NCBI GenBank assembly: GCA_964445815.1
Contig: CAYULW010000003.1
Location: 1 to 64,000 of the forward strand
Direction of reading: 5' to 3'
Length of the DNA: 64,000 nucleotides
DNA from: CAYULW01 sp964445815
GTDB taxonomy: Bacteria > Bacteroidota > Bacteroidia > Flavobacteriales_E > Vicingaceae
Shown here: positions 9,307 through 20,200 of the stretch, one piece after another
How positions within the stretch are numbered: the stretch's first letter is position 1
Layout: each line of letters begins with the position of its first letter
Made by a program: the position numbers and the translations under genes
Notes under the pieces: model-generated
What the model was told of the DNA's origin: nothing
Databases searched by the model: none
Seen by the model: the letters and a program-made list of their open reading frames with translations, nothing else

Positions 9307-11131
9307 TAAAATTTGGATCGTTATGTGTGCCTATCAAATTGCCTTCAAGCATTTGCTTTTCAATATGAGGTCGGGTAATTGTATCTCTCAGATGTTTTTC
9401 AATCATTAAGCCGGCTATTGGGGCGGCCCATCTCGACCCCCAATAGCCATTTTCGACATAGACCGATATTGCAATTCTTGGATTCTCTTTTGGGGCAAAA
9501 GCAATAAAGGTAGAATGGTCGTCTCCATGCGGATTTTGAACCGTACCTGTTTTGCCACAAACTGCAATGGAGTCAATTCTTGCTCTTGTTCCGGTGCCTT
9601 CTTCTACCACTCGATGCATGGCTTCAACCACATGTTCAAAATGTTTCGCTTCTATTCCGGTTTCATTTCTATGCATACTACTGTCGATGGCTTCAATTGG
9701 AATCCCATCTATTGATTTAACAAGGTGAGGTGTAAAATAATGACCTCTATTTGCAATAGTGGCAGTCATATTGGCCATTTGTATGGGAGTAAATCCTAAC
9801 TCTCCTTGTCCTATAGCCAATGATAAGATAGTGGTCGACTTCCAACGCCCCTTAAGATAATAACGATCGTAATAATCAGTGTTGGGCACAAATCCAGATA
9901 ATTCGTTGGGTAAATCTAAACCTGTTTTCTTGCCAAGTCCAAAGCTTAAAACATAAGACCGCCATTTCAAATAACCTTCTTCAGTGGTATTGAATTTATC
10001 AATGATGTTTTTGAACACATTACAGTAATAGGCATTGCAAGAAGTTTGAATTGAAAACTCCAGATTAATGGGAGATTTATGTGCATGGCATCCCATTTTT
10101 CTTCCTCCGAATCGATAACCTAAATTACAAGAGTAGTAGGTATTTGGTGTCAATACATCTTCTTGCAGTCCAATAAGGGCATTGATGCTTTTAAAGGTAG
10201 ACCCGGGAGGGTATTTGGCCATAAGGGCTCTATTAAATAAAGGCTTTAAAGTGTCTTTTGACAGCTTTGCATAATTCTTAGATCGTGCCCTACCAACCAA
10301 TAAATTAGGATCATAGCTTGGCATGGTCACTAATGCCAAAATCTCACCATTACTCGGATCTATGGCAACTATACTGCCTTTCTTATTTTGCATGAGCTTT
10401 TCCCCATATTTTTGAAGTTTGGCACTTAAGCTCAACTTCAAGTCTTTTCCTGATACAGCGGAAGAGTCATATATCCCATCTCTAAATCTGCCCTTTTTGC
10501 GGTTAAAGACATCAACCATAACAATTTCGAGTCCTCTTTTGCCTCTTAATTCTTCTTCATAGGCTTTTTCCAAGCCGCTAATACCGATATAATCACCGGA
10601 TTTGTAATAAGGATCATCCTCAATTACCTTCTTATTCACTTCGCCAACATATCCTAATAAGTGCGCTGCTGATTTTTCAGGATAACTTCTCAATGTTCTT
10701 GTTTGCACAAAAAAGCCGGGATAGTTGAACAGTTGCTCTTGAATTTTAGCATAAGATGCAGAGGAAATCTCTTTCTCAAAAACAGAAGCTTTGTAATAAG
10801 AGTAGCTTTTGGCCTTGGCTATTTTTTCTTCAAATTCTTTTTTGGTGATTTCGATGAGGCGACAAAAGGCCATGGTATCCATCTTTTTTACCAGCTTGGG
10901 TGTGACCATTAAATCATAAGCTGCTTCATTGTAAACCAACAATTCTCCTTCTCTATCGTAGATCAGACCTCTTGCGGGATATTTTGTGATGTGCCGTAAA
11001 ACATTGTTGTTGGCATCTTTTTTATAGTGATCATCTAAAACCTGAACATAAAATAGTCGAATAAGATAAATAAGACCTATGCCGACAAAGATGAGAGAAA
11101 TGACATACCTTCTTGATTCTAAGTTTTTCAT
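9293..11131 (-). CDS. mrdA: Penicillin-binding protein 2 (elongasome transpeptidase)
   Basis: This 612-residue class B PBP has an N-terminal membrane anchor (about residues 11-30) and a dimerisation/pedestal domain. Its transpeptidase domain carries S311-T-F-K314 (active serine), S364-C-N366 and K527-T-G529. It cross-links peptidoglycan in the periplasm as the partner of RodA. The last 14 bases overlap rodA and the start overlaps mreD by 4 bases. The length and motif spacing are normal for the family. Confidence 0.96.
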   Translation of the reverse strand: MKNLESRRYVISLIFVGIGLIYLIRLFYVQVLDDHYKKDANNNVLRHITKYPARGLIYDREGELLVYNEAAYDLMVTPKLVKKMDTMAFCRLIEITKKEFEEKIAKAKSYSYYKASVFEKEISSASYAKIQEQLFNYPGFFVQTRTLRSYPEKSAAHLLGYVGEVNKKVIEDDPYYKSGDYIGISGLEKAYEEELRGKRGLEIVMVDVFNRKKGRFRDGIYDSSAVSGKDLKLSLSAKLQKYGEKLMQNKKGSIVAIDPSNGEILALVTMPSYDPNLLVGRARSKNYAKLSKDTLKPLFNRALMAKYPPGSTFKSINALIGLQEDVLTPNTYYSCNLGYRFGGRKMGCHAHKSPINLEFSIQTSCNAYYCNVFKNIIDKFNTTEEGYLKWRSYVLSFGLGKKTGLDLPNELSGFVPNTDYYDRYYLKGRWKSTTILSLAIGQGELGFTPIQMANMTATIANRGHYFTPHLVKSIDGIPIEAIDSSMHRNETGIEAKHFEHVVEAMHRVVEEGTGTRARIDSIAVCGKTGTVQNPHGDDHSTFIAFAPKENPRIAISVYVENGYWGSRWAAPIAGLMIEKHLRDTITRPHIEKQMLEGNLIGTHNDPNFNAGH

Positions 11132-11646
11132 CTCTTGGCTTCAGAATTATAGCGAAACAGCTGAAGAATGAAGATCAAAACAAGTGTCATAACACTGCTT
11201 AATAGTGCCCGACCCAGAGTACTGAAAAACTCATTGAATCTGAAAATTTCAACAAAAAATAGAAAAATATGATGGAGCAGAGTTAAAATGCAGGCATAAG
11301 TTAAAAACCAGGAGAATCCAAAATTTTGAATATTGGGGCTTAGATTAGATTCGTAACCATCTCTGGGAGCAAGTAAGTTTAAGATATAGGGTCTGCAAAA
11401 GCTGAGAAAGATACAGGCTGACATGTGCATGCCTAGCGTGTGAGAGAAAAGGTCTATAAATAAACCCGTAATAGTGGCAATAACCATAAGAAGCCAATTG
11501 GGTGTTTCTATAGGTAGCCATAGAATAAAAATGATGTATAAGAATGGATTGATAAAGCCTGAAACTTGCACATTGTTAAGGAAGATAACCTGAATAAAGA
11601 CAAGCATTATAAACCAGAGAATATGGTTGATGTAACGACTAATCAT
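11128..11646 (-). CDS. mreD: Rod shape-determining protein MreD
   Basis: A 172-residue integral membrane protein with about five hydrophobic segments and little else conserved, as is usual for MreD. Its identity rests on its position between mreC and mrdA and on the topology. MreD is an inner-membrane part of the elongasome. It overlaps mreC by 8 bases and mrdA by 4. Confidence 0.88.
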   Translation of the reverse strand: MISRYINHILWFIMLVFIQVIFLNNVQVSGFINPFLYIIFILWLPIETPNWLLMVIATITGLFIDLFSHTLGMHMSACIFLSFCRPYILNLLAPRDGYESNLSPNIQNFGFSWFLTYACILTLLHHIFLFFVEIFRFNEFFSTLGRALLSSVMTLVLIFILQLFRYNSEAKR

Positions 11647-12475
11647 GTTCTTCCACAGTTTGATTTTCTATTTCTTTTTGCTCCTTAAGCATTAAGTTTT
11701 TTACGACATAAACCGAGCTCAGTTGTTTAAAGTCATTGATAAATTTGACTTTGATTTGATAAAAATTTTCTCCTTCAGGACGATCAAATTCCAGTATCTG
11801 GGCAATTGGAATGTTAGGGGGGAATGTCGATGAGTAACCACTTGTTACAATCGTGTCACCTATTTTTATATTGGCATGATTAGGAATGTCATTAAGTATT
11901 CCATTAAGGTAGTTTTTACCATCCCATTGCATGGAGCCAATGTAGTTTTCTCTTTGGAGCTTTGCGCTGATTTTTGAATTTCTGTGTAAGACAGAAACTG
12001 CACTCGAAAAATGTTCTGATACATTCTTTACAATTCCTACAACTCCTGTAAGACCAACAATCCCCATGCCCGGCTCAATGCCATTTAAAGAGCCTTTATT
12101 CAAAGTAATGTAGTTGTTCTGCCTATGGGTAGAGTTGTTAATGACTTGAGCACTGAGCAGATCGTATTGCCGCTTAAATAATGTGTCATTTATAGCAATC
12201 TGTTGTCCAAAGAGCTTAATCAGGCTGTTTTTTTCAAAGCGTTTCTGCTGTCTTAATTCCTCACTCAATGCAGCGTTCACTTCTTTTAGGTTGATATATT
12301 CTTCCCAGTCATTATAGCTATTATATAAACTCCCGGTCAATTCATTTGTAGCATTTAGAAAAGCACTTTGCTGGTAATGATTGTTTTTTAAGAGAAGAGT
12401 AAAGGCAAGAACCTCAAACAAGAGAAAGAGGAAGAAGAAAGAATAGCGATCTATGAAGCGGATTAAGTTTCGCAT
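11639..12475 (-). CDS. mreC: Rod shape-determining protein MreC
   Basis: A 278-residue bitopic protein with one N-terminal membrane helix (about residues 13-30), a short coiled coil near 60-80, and the periplasmic MreC beta domain: NYITLNKGSLNGIEPGMGI, VGLTGVVGIV, and GDTIVTSGYSSTFPPNIPI. It links MreB filaments with PBP2 and RodA. It lies 19 bases after mreB in the same operon. Confidence 0.95.
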   Translation of the reverse strand: MRNLIRFIDRYSFFFLFLLFEVLAFTLLLKNNHYQQSAFLNATNELTGSLYNSYNDWEEYINLKEVNAALSEELRQQKRFEKNSLIKLFGQQIAINDTLFKRQYDLLSAQVINNSTHRQNNYITLNKGSLNGIEPGMGIVGLTGVVGIVKNVSEHFSSAVSVLHRNSKISAKLQRENYIGSMQWDGKNYLNGILNDIPNHANIKIGDTIVTSGYSSTFPPNIPIAQILEFDRPEGENFYQIKVKFINDFKQLSSVYVVKNLMLKEQKEIENQTVEEHD

Positions 12476-12494
12476 TAACTCATACTCCTATTTT

Positions 12495-13517
12495 TTAGCG
12501 GATTAAAAATGGCAACTTAGCAGAGTTCTTCAATGCTATTCCAGTTCCTCTGGCGACGGCTCTCAAAGGGTCTTCTGCCACATGAACCGGTAATTTTGTC
12601 TTCTGAGAAATTCGTTTGTCAAGACCTCTTAATAAAGAACCTCCACCGGCCAAGTATAGTCCTGTTCTGTAGATGTCTGCTGATAATTCAGGTGGCGTCA
12701 TTTCCAGAGCATTTAAAATAGCTGCTTCAATCTTAGTAATGGATTTGTCCAGAGCATGAGCAATTTCCGAATACGAAACTTTGATCTCTTTTGGTGTTCC
12801 GGTCATCAAGTCTCTTCCTTGGATGGCATAATCCTCAGGTGGATTATCTAATTCGGGTAATGCTGAACCGACTTCAATTTTTATGCGTTCTGCAGAGCGC
12901 TCCCCAATCAATAGATTGTGCTGTCTCCTCATGTAGTCTACAATGTCATTGGTAAAGTCATCTCCCGCTACACGTATGGATTTATCACAAACAATGCCTC
13001 CCAAAGCAATAACCGCAATCTCGGAAGTTCCTCCGCCAATGTCAATGATCATGTTTCCCATAGGCTCCAAAACATCAATACCTATTCCGATAGCAGCAGC
13101 CATTGGCTCATGAATCAGGTAAACTTCTTTGCCTCCTGCATGCTCTGCAGAATCTTTAACGGCTCTTTTTTCTACCTCGGTGATGCCTGAAGGTATACAA
13201 ATCACCATTTTCAAAGAAGGGGTAAACCATTGCTTTTTCTGGTTGATCATTTTGATCATGCCTCTAATCATGAATTCAGCAGCATGAAAATCCGCTATTA
13301 CTCCATCTCTTAGGGGACGAATGGTTTTAATTTCCTCATGGGTTTTACCATGCATTTGCATGGCCTTTTTGCCAACTGCAATAACTTTTCCCGTCGATCT
13401 TTCTGTGGCGACTATCGACGGCTCATCAACAACCACTTTGTCATTATGAATAACCAAGGTGTTTGCCGTTCCTAAGTCAATCGCAATCTCTTGTGTAAAA
13501 AAATCAAATAAGCCCAT
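12495..13517 (-). CDS. mreB: Actin-like cell-shape protein MreB
   Basis: The 340-residue protein starts MGLFDFFTQEIAIDLGTANT, which contains the phosphate-1 loop. It continues with the typical VVDEPSIVA, GGxEVYLIHEPMAAAIG, IDIGGGTSEIAVI (phosphate 2) and LAGGGSLLRGLD motifs. MreB polymerises under the inner membrane and organises lateral wall synthesis. Only 5 bases separate it from purH, so transcription probably enters from the purH side. Confidence 0.97.
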   Translation of the reverse strand: MGLFDFFTQEIAIDLGTANTLVIHNDKVVVDEPSIVATERSTGKVIAVGKKAMQMHGKTHEEIKTIRPLRDGVIADFHAAEFMIRGMIKMINQKKQWFTPSLKMVICIPSGITEVEKRAVKDSAEHAGGKEVYLIHEPMAAAIGIGIDVLEPMGNMIIDIGGGTSEIAVIALGGIVCDKSIRVAGDDFTNDIVDYMRRQHNLLIGERSAERIKIEVGSALPELDNPPEDYAIQGRDLMTGTPKEIKVSYSEIAHALDKSITKIEAAILNALEMTPPELSADIYRTGLYLAGGGSLLRGLDKRISQKTKLPVHVAEDPLRAVARGTGIALKNSAKLPFLIR

Positions 13518-13522
13518 ACAAT

Positions 13523-15055
13523 TTAGTGTTTGAAATGTCTTGTGCCTGTAAAGACCATCGCCATTTCATGATTGTTGCAGTAGTCGATCGAAAGCTGATC
13601 TTTAATCGAACCTCCCGGTTGGACGACTGCTTTAATACCTTCTTTTTGAGCTATTTCAACACAATCAGGAAAGGGGAAGAAGGCATCTGATGCCATTACT
13701 GCTCCTTCTAGATCGAAATTGAAATGCTTTGCTTTTGCAATGGCTTGTTGTAATGCGTCAACACGAGAGGTTTGTCCCGTTCCACTAGCCAAAAGCTGTT
13801 CTCCTTTTGCCAATACAATAGCATTTGATTTGGTATGTTTAACTAACTTGGATGCAAACACCAAGTCTTTTTTCTCTTCTTCAGTGGCTTCTCTTTCGCA
13901 GACATCAGTAAAAGATTGGCTATTTTCGGTTACACTGTCTTTATCTTGAACAAGATAACCATTTAGAGCTGTTCTGACTTGCTTTTTTGGAAGTTCTACC
14001 GCTTTTTGTTTTAAGATAATACGGTTTTTCTTTTGTTTTAGGATGCTTAAAGCTTCATCTGAATAATTTGGAGCGATGACCACCTCACAAAACAAATCAT
14101 GAATTTTGTTGGCCGTTGCATCATCTATAGGACGATTGCTTATCAATATGCCACCAAAGGCAGAAACAGGGTCACCAGCTAAAGCATCTTCATATGCTTG
14201 AACCAGAGTAGCTCTTGTCGCTAAACCACAGGCATTGTTGTGCTTTAATATGGCAAATGTGGGTGCTTCATCTTGAAAATCACTCATTAAATTAACCGCG
14301 GCATCCACATCTAAAAGATTATTGTAAGACAGCTCTTTGCCATGCAATTGATCAAACATATCATCAAGCTGACCGGCAAATACTCCATTTTGATGTGGGT
14401 TTTCACCGTAGCGCAATGATTTTACAGTTCTTTCACTCACCTTTAGAGCATCCAGTTGAAAATCTTGATTGAAATAATTGAAAATAGCCGTATCGTAGTG
14501 AGAAGAAATATCAAATGCTTTTGCCGCAAATTGCTTTCTGTCTGCTATATCGGTCTCACCGTCTTTGGCTTTTAGTAAGTTTAAAACATCTGAATACTGC
14601 TCTCGGGAAGATACTATGAGCACGTCTTTAAAATTCTTAGCAGCAGCCCGAATCAACGAGATGCCACCGATATCAATTTTTTCAATGATGGCCTGTTCTT
14701 CCGCACCACTCGCTACGGTTTCTTCAAAAGGATAAAGGTCAACAATGACCAGATCAAACTCAGGAATATCGTATTCGTCCAGTTGCATAAGATCACTTTC
14801 TTCTTCTCTTCGAGCAAGTATTCCACCAAAGATCTTTGGGTGCAAGGTTTTTACTCGACCTCCTAAAATAGAAGGGTAAGAGGTTAAGTTTTCAACAGCA
14901 TGAATTTTGATGCCTAAGTTTTCAAGGAAGCTTTGTGTACCACCTGTAGAGTAAATCTCAACATCCTGAGCATTTAACTCATTTGCAATTTCTTCAAGTC
15001 CATCTTTGTAAAAGACTGATATTAAGGCTTTTTTTATTTTTTTGTTGGTGGCCAT
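13523..15055 (-). CDS. purH: Bifunctional AICAR formyltransferase/IMP cyclohydrolase PurH
   Basis: This enzyme catalyses the last two steps of IMP synthesis. The N-terminal MGS-like domain has STGGTQSFLENLGI, VTSYPSILGGRVKTLHPKI-type residues and NIDIGG-like sequence. The C-terminal AICARFT domain has SLRYGENPHQ, LSYNNLLDVDAA and LKHNNACGLA. I chose ATG 15055 (510 residues, MATNKKIKKALIS) over an upstream in-frame TTG at 15079, because the family alignment begins there. It is the first gene of the minus-strand block that continues into mreBCD. Confidence 0.95.
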   Translation of the reverse strand: MATNKKIKKALISVFYKDGLEEIANELNAQDVEIYSTGGTQSFLENLGIKIHAVENLTSYPSILGGRVKTLHPKIFGGILARREEESDLMQLDEYDIPEFDLVIVDLYPFEETVASGAEEQAIIEKIDIGGISLIRAAAKNFKDVLIVSSREQYSDVLNLLKAKDGETDIADRKQFAAKAFDISSHYDTAIFNYFNQDFQLDALKVSERTVKSLRYGENPHQNGVFAGQLDDMFDQLHGKELSYNNLLDVDAAVNLMSDFQDEAPTFAILKHNNACGLATRATLVQAYEDALAGDPVSAFGGILISNRPIDDATANKIHDLFCEVVIAPNYSDEALSILKQKKNRIILKQKAVELPKKQVRTALNGYLVQDKDSVTENSQSFTDVCEREATEEEKKDLVFASKLVKHTKSNAIVLAKGEQLLASGTGQTSRVDALQQAIAKAKHFNFDLEGAVMASDAFFPFPDCVEIAQKEGIKAVVQPGGSIKDQLSIDYCNNHEMAMVFTGTRHFKH

Positions 15056-15228
15056 AAATTCATTCGGGTTAATACACAATTTTACAAATATTAGTACCGA
15101 TTTTCAATCGAAATAAAGGAAGTTTTGAACCGATTTTGCTTCTTTTTTACTAAAGGTCATTCACCGAGATCAGCGGTTTGAAAACTCATCTAAATCAACT
15201 TAAATTTAAGGCCTAAATTGCATGACGA

Positions 15229-16473
15229 ATGTTGATCCTCCGCCTCATAAAAGAGAGTTTTTTGTTTGCTATAGATTCTTTGATTGTTAATAAACTCAGA
15301 ACAGTCTTAAGTCTATTGGGAATAACGATTGGCATTTTTGCCATGATCTCTGTTTTTACTTTGGTAGACTCTCTTGAAAACAATATAAAAAATAGCATAC
15401 AGGGACTTGGAGACAATGTGATATACGTTCAAAAATGGCCTTGGAGTTTTGAAGCCGGTCAACCATGGTGGGACTACATTCGACGTCCGATGCCAAAGCC
15501 TGAAGAATTTAAAATGGTGAAGAAGTTGTGTCAAACAGCTGAAAATGTAGCCATGATTGTTTCCGGTTCTACAACTTTAAAGTACGAGAGTAACTCAATT
15601 GAGAATGCGAGCTTTATTGCAGGCACACATGAGTACAATGACATTTGGGATTTAAAAATATTGCAGGGCAGATATATGTCGCCTTTAGAGAATCAGGCAG
15701 GAAGACCTGTGGCAGTTATTGGTGCCGATATTGCTGATAATTTGTTTGGTGGCTTGGATCCTATCGGAAAACGCTTCAAATTCAGTGGCCGTAAGTTGGA
15801 AGTAATAGGAGTATTGGAGAAGGAGGGGGAGAGTATGCTGGGTAATTCTAATGATAAGAACATCTTTATTCCATTGAATTTTGCGCGTAATTTATTTGAT
15901 ATTCGCAAAGAGTCGATGGGTGCAACAATAATGGCCAAAACCAAACCGAATGTATCTAATGCAGAGCTAATGGACGAGTTAACGGGCATTATGCGTTCTT
16001 TACGTAAGTTGAAGCCAAAAGAGGACGACAATTTTGCTTTAAACAGATTGAGTCTTTTGTCCCAAGGTTTCGAGCAATTGTTTTCTGTTGTTGGTTTCGC
16101 AGGTGCTATTATTGGCATTTTTTCAATTATTGTCGGCGGCTTCAGCATCGCAAACATCATGTTTGTTTCAGTAAAGGAGCGCACCAATTTGATCGGGATA
16201 CAAAAGTCCTTGGGCGCTAAGAATTACTTTATTCTTCTTCAGTTTTTATTTGAATCTGTTTTCTTATGTCTTTTGGGAGGTGGAGTAGGTTTGAGTATTA
16301 TTTTTCTGGGTACCCTCTTGTTTAGATATGGCTTGGACTTTGATGTGACTTTAAGTGTTGGAAACATTGTTTCGGGGCTTGTCATCTCGGTGAGCATCGG
16401 ATTGATTTCAGGTATTGTCCCTGCCTGGTTAGCAAGTCGCTTAGACCCGGTAGAAGCCATACGTGCGAATTGA
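15229..16473 (+). CDS. MacB/FtsX-type ABC transporter permease
   Basis: A 414-residue protein with an N-terminal membrane helix (about residues 20-45: NKLRTVLSLLGITIGIF), a periplasmic MacB-like core domain (about 50-270), and three C-terminal helices of the FtsX domain. A typical KERTNLIGIQKSLGAKN cytoplasmic loop and a PAWLASRLDPVEAIRAN end are present. MacB-like permeases act as mechanotransmission exporters or lipoprotein handlers. No ATPase or membrane-fusion gene lies beside it, so its partners must be elsewhere. It is transcribed away from purH. Confidence 0.9.
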   Translation: MLILRLIKESFLFAIDSLIVNKLRTVLSLLGITIGIFAMISVFTLVDSLENNIKNSIQGLGDNVIYVQKWPWSFEAGQPWWDYIRRPMPKPEEFKMVKKLCQTAENVAMIVSGSTTLKYESNSIENASFIAGTHEYNDIWDLKILQGRYMSPLENQAGRPVAVIGADIADNLFGGLDPIGKRFKFSGRKLEVIGVLEKEGESMLGNSNDKNIFIPLNFARNLFDIRKESMGATIMAKTKPNVSNAELMDELTGIMRSLRKLKPKEDDNFALNRLSLLSQGFEQLFSVVGFAGAIIGIFSIIVGGFSIANIMFVSVKERTNLIGIQKSLGAKNYFILLQFLFESVFLCLLGGGVGLSIIFLGTLLFRYGLDFDVTLSVGNIVSGLVISVSIGLISGIVPAWLASRLDPVEAIRAN

Positions 16474-16478
16474 TTTGA

Positions 16479-17237
16479 ATGGGAAAATACAAGCGATTTA
16501 AGGTGTTTGGAGAGAGGAATTGTGGTACTAAGTATTTGGAACAGTTGGTTCTGTTCAACTCGGATCTGCAATCCATTTATTATCAACCCGGACCTCTGGC
16601 ATTATTTCTTTTGAAAAATGTTCATTATGACTTTGTCATTGATCGATTGATTTTGAATGATAGAAAGAGTTCATTGGGTTGGAAGCATGGATTGCCGGAG
16701 GCTGAAGTGCTTGAACAGCAGAAAAAAGATTTTTTTGTTTTATTCATCGTTAAGAACCCTTATTCATATCTGCTGTCTTTGTTTGATAAGCCCTACCATT
16801 ATCGGGGAAAAGTTCCTAAACGTTTTATCGACTTTTTGAAACGGGAATGGCCATTGAGAAAGCGAGATGGTTTAGGTGCTAAATCATTAAGCTCACCAAT
16901 TGAACTTTGGAACTTGAAAAATAAAGCTTATTTCTCCTATTCAACTAGTGGAAAGGTAGTTTCTAAATTGCTTCAATATGAGAATCTTGTAAAAGATAGT
17001 CAGGAGCAATTGACATTTATTTTTAAAGCGTTTGGCCTTGAGAGATATGATGAATTTTACGAATTAAGTGAATCGACGAATGATTCGGATAAAACCCATC
17101 AGGATTATAGAGATTACTATCTACAAGAAAAATGGAAGAGTAGGTTGGATGAAGTCTCTATCAAATTTATCAATGAACGTTTAGATCATGAATTAGTAGA
17201 GCAATTAGGTTATACTATTTTAGATTCTACTCAATAG
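16479..17237 (+). CDS. Sulfotransferase-like protein
   Basis: The 252-residue protein opens with FGERNCGTKYLEQLVLF, resembling the 5'-phosphosulfate loop of PAPS-dependent sulfotransferases. IVKNPYSYLLSLF follows at about residues 89-101, like the 3'-phosphate motif with Lys in place of the usual Arg. The end (INERLDHELVEQLGY) is also typical of the fold. The acceptor is unknown; cell-surface glycans are a guess. It starts 5 bases after the ABC permease and its 3' end overlaps mfd by 18 bases in convergent orientation. Family assignment is by motif only. Confidence 0.6.
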   Translation: MGKYKRFKVFGERNCGTKYLEQLVLFNSDLQSIYYQPGPLALFLLKNVHYDFVIDRLILNDRKSSLGWKHGLPEAEVLEQQKKDFFVLFIVKNPYSYLLSLFDKPYHYRGKVPKRFIDFLKREWPLRKRDGLGAKSLSSPIELWNLKNKAYFSYSTSGKVVSKLLQYENLVKDSQEQLTFIFKAFGLERYDEFYELSESTNDSDKTHQDYRDYYLQEKWKSRLDEVSIKFINERLDHELVEQLGYTILDSTQ

Positions 17238-20200
17238 TTCTATGGCCTGCTGAACACTCTTTACCCCCTCAAACACTAAAGTCAATTTTTCCTTCCTTTC
17301 CTTTAGTTTACATAAAGAAGGGTGTTGTTGTACAAATGAAAGCACTTTGGTAAAGGCTGCAGATTGGTAGTAAGGAGAGTCTTGATTTGAAATAAAGTAA
17401 CAGATCAATTTATCTTTTTTCAGTACGATCTTTTCCAAGCCAATTTGTTTGCTTAACCATCTTAGTTTAACAGCCTTAATCATTTCTTGGGTGGCAGGTG
17501 GGATAGGACCAAATCGATCAATCAGTTGTTCGCCAAAAGCATCTAATTCACTTTCCTTTTCTATATTATCGAGTTCCTTGTAAAGGTTTACACGTTCTGC
17601 TATGTTACTCACATAATTATCAGGAATCAAAATTTCAAGATCTGTTTCGATAAGGGTTTCTTGAATAAATGCCCCTTCTAGATCTTTGTACATGTCTTTA
17701 AACTCGGTTTCTTTCAACTCTTGAATCGCTTCATTGAGAATTTTCTGATACATGTCGAAACCAATTTCGGAAATGAAGCCACTTTGCTCCGCACCTAAAA
17801 GATTACCGGCTCCTCTAATGTCTAAATCTTTCATGGCAATTTGAAAGCCACTGCCCAAATCTGAAAATTGTTCCAGAGCCTGTAAACGCTTTCTTGCTTC
17901 AGATGTCAATGAAATCATAGGCGGGGCAAGCAGATAACAAAAGGCCTTTTTATTGGAACGACCTACTCTTCCTCTCATCTGATGGAGATCGCTCAAGCCA
18001 AAATTGTTTGCATTGTTGATGATTATCGTATTGGCATTTGGAATGTCTAAGCCACTTTCAATGATAGTAGTGGCTACCAATACATCGTATTCACCATTAA
18101 TGAACGCCAGCATTCTTTCTTCCAGTTCTTCTCCTTTCATTTGACCATGTCCGATCAATACCCTGGCATCTGGAACAAGTCTAGAGATTAAGCCCGCGAC
18201 TTCTTTAATGTTTTGCACACGATTATTGATAAAGAAGACCTGACCGCCTCTTGAAATTTCATAGGAAATTGCATCTCTAATCAACTCTTCATTGAATGTA
18301 TGTACTTCAGTCAATATAGGTTGCCGATTAGGTGGAGGTGTATTGATCACTGATAAATCTCTGGCTTGCATCAGGGAGAATTGAAGTGTTCTTGGTATGG
18401 GGGTGGCTGTCAATGTTAATGTATCTACATCTGTTTTTAAGGTTTTGAGTTTGTCTTTGACGCCAACACCAAATTTTTGCTCTTCATCAATAACCAATAG
18501 ACCCAAGTCTTTGAATTGAATGTCCTTGCCGACAATGCGATGAGTGCCAATGAGAATGTCAATTTCACCTGACTGTAGCTTTTTTAATGTGGTGCTTTGT
18601 TCTTTTTTTGTCTTAAAACGATTGATGTAATCTACCTTAGCCGGAAAATCTTTTAGCCTGGTTTTAAAAGTTTGAAAGTGCTGCCATGCCAAGATGGTTG
18701 TGGGCACAAGAACAGCGACTTGCTTACTGTCTGCAACTGCTTTGAATGCCGCACGTATGGCTACCTCAGTTTTGCCGAAGCCAACATCACCACAAACAAG
18801 TCGATCCATTGGTGTTTCGGCTTCCATGTCTTCTTTTACAGCCTGTGTAGCCTTATATTGATCCGGTGTATCTTCGTAGAGAAAGGAGGCTTCCAATTCA
18901 TTTTGTAGATACGTGTCAGGTGAAAAAGAAAAGCCCTTTTTTGATTGACGTTCTGCATAAAGTTTGATAAGGTCAAAAGCAATCTCCTTTACTTTTTTCT
19001 TGGTTTTTTGCTTCAGCTTTTTCCAAGTGTCTGAGCCAAGTTTATCTATTTTCGGTTCTATGCCGTCTTTGCTTACATATTTTGAAATGCGATGTAGAGA
19101 GTGGATGCTGATATAAAGAATATCCTTGTTTCGATAGAGAATGCGAATGGCCTCCTGCTTTTTACCATCAACGGTTATTTTTTCAAGCCCGGAAAATTTC
19201 CCTACTCCATGATCTATGTGAACAATGTAGTCTCCCGGAACCAAATTGTTTAGTTCCTTTAAAGTAATGGCCTGATCTTTTTGCTTAAAACTTTCTTTGA
19301 GACGGAAGCGGTGATAACGATCAAAAATCTGATGGTCTGTATAAACGGCGATATTTTGTGACTGGTCTATAAACCCCTCGTGAAAAGATAGCACCATGGT
19401 TTCCATCTGAACATCTTTGCCCAAGTCTTCAAATATGGAATATAGCCGCTCTATCTGCTTTGGGTTATTGGCGATAATAATATTTTGAAAGCCTGATTGG
19501 TGATTGTCGATTAGGTTTTGACTCAACAGTTCAAAATTTTTGTTGAATGCCGGTTGAGGTTTCGTATCAAAATGCAATTCATAACTTGCTGCGAAATAGA
19601 ATTGTTGCCCGAATTCTATGGTGTTGATGTGCAAGGTAGATTTAATAAAGAGGTCCTTGGAAATGAATAATTGTTCCGGAGGTAATCGTTTAACTGTAGA
19701 ATCTAAATTGACATAAGCATCTGAAGCTTGCTGAAAACTTTTTTCAATTTTGTCTCTGCACAATTTAAAATCTTTAAACCAATAGATGGTATGTTGAGGC
19801 ATGAAATCAAATACAGAAACCCTTTTTTCTTCAGTCACTCGTTTTTGAATGTTGGGAAGTATGGCAATGTGTTCTAAAGTTCTTAGAGACAGCTGTGTTG
19901 ATGCATCAAATAGCCTGATGGATTCGATCTCATCCCCAAAAAATTCCAAGCGATACGGTTGCTCATTGGCAAAAGAGTAGATATCTACAATTCCACCTCT
20001 TATAGAAAATTGTCCCGGATCTCCTACAAAATCCACACGCTCGAACCCGTATTCGTTAAGCGTTTCAGTTATAAAGTCAATGCTCAGTTGATCTCCTTTA
20101 TGAACGTCTAAAGTATGCTGAAGTAAATCTTTCTCAGTGACTACAAATTCGTTTAATGCATCCGGATAGGTGACAATGCAGTAGTGTTGTTCTCTTGCGC

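Noticed and set aside
15056..15079. Upstream TTG start for purH
   Set aside because: It adds eight residues not expected in the family; ATG 15055 gives the standard N-terminus.
15693..16187. Open frame of 164 residues on the minus strand
   Set aside because: It is antisense to the MacB/FtsX permease, whose domains and motifs are convincing, and it has no recognisable family.
16239..16586. Open frame of 115 residues on the minus strand
   Set aside because: It lies antisense to the permease and sulfotransferase-like genes and carries no family motif.
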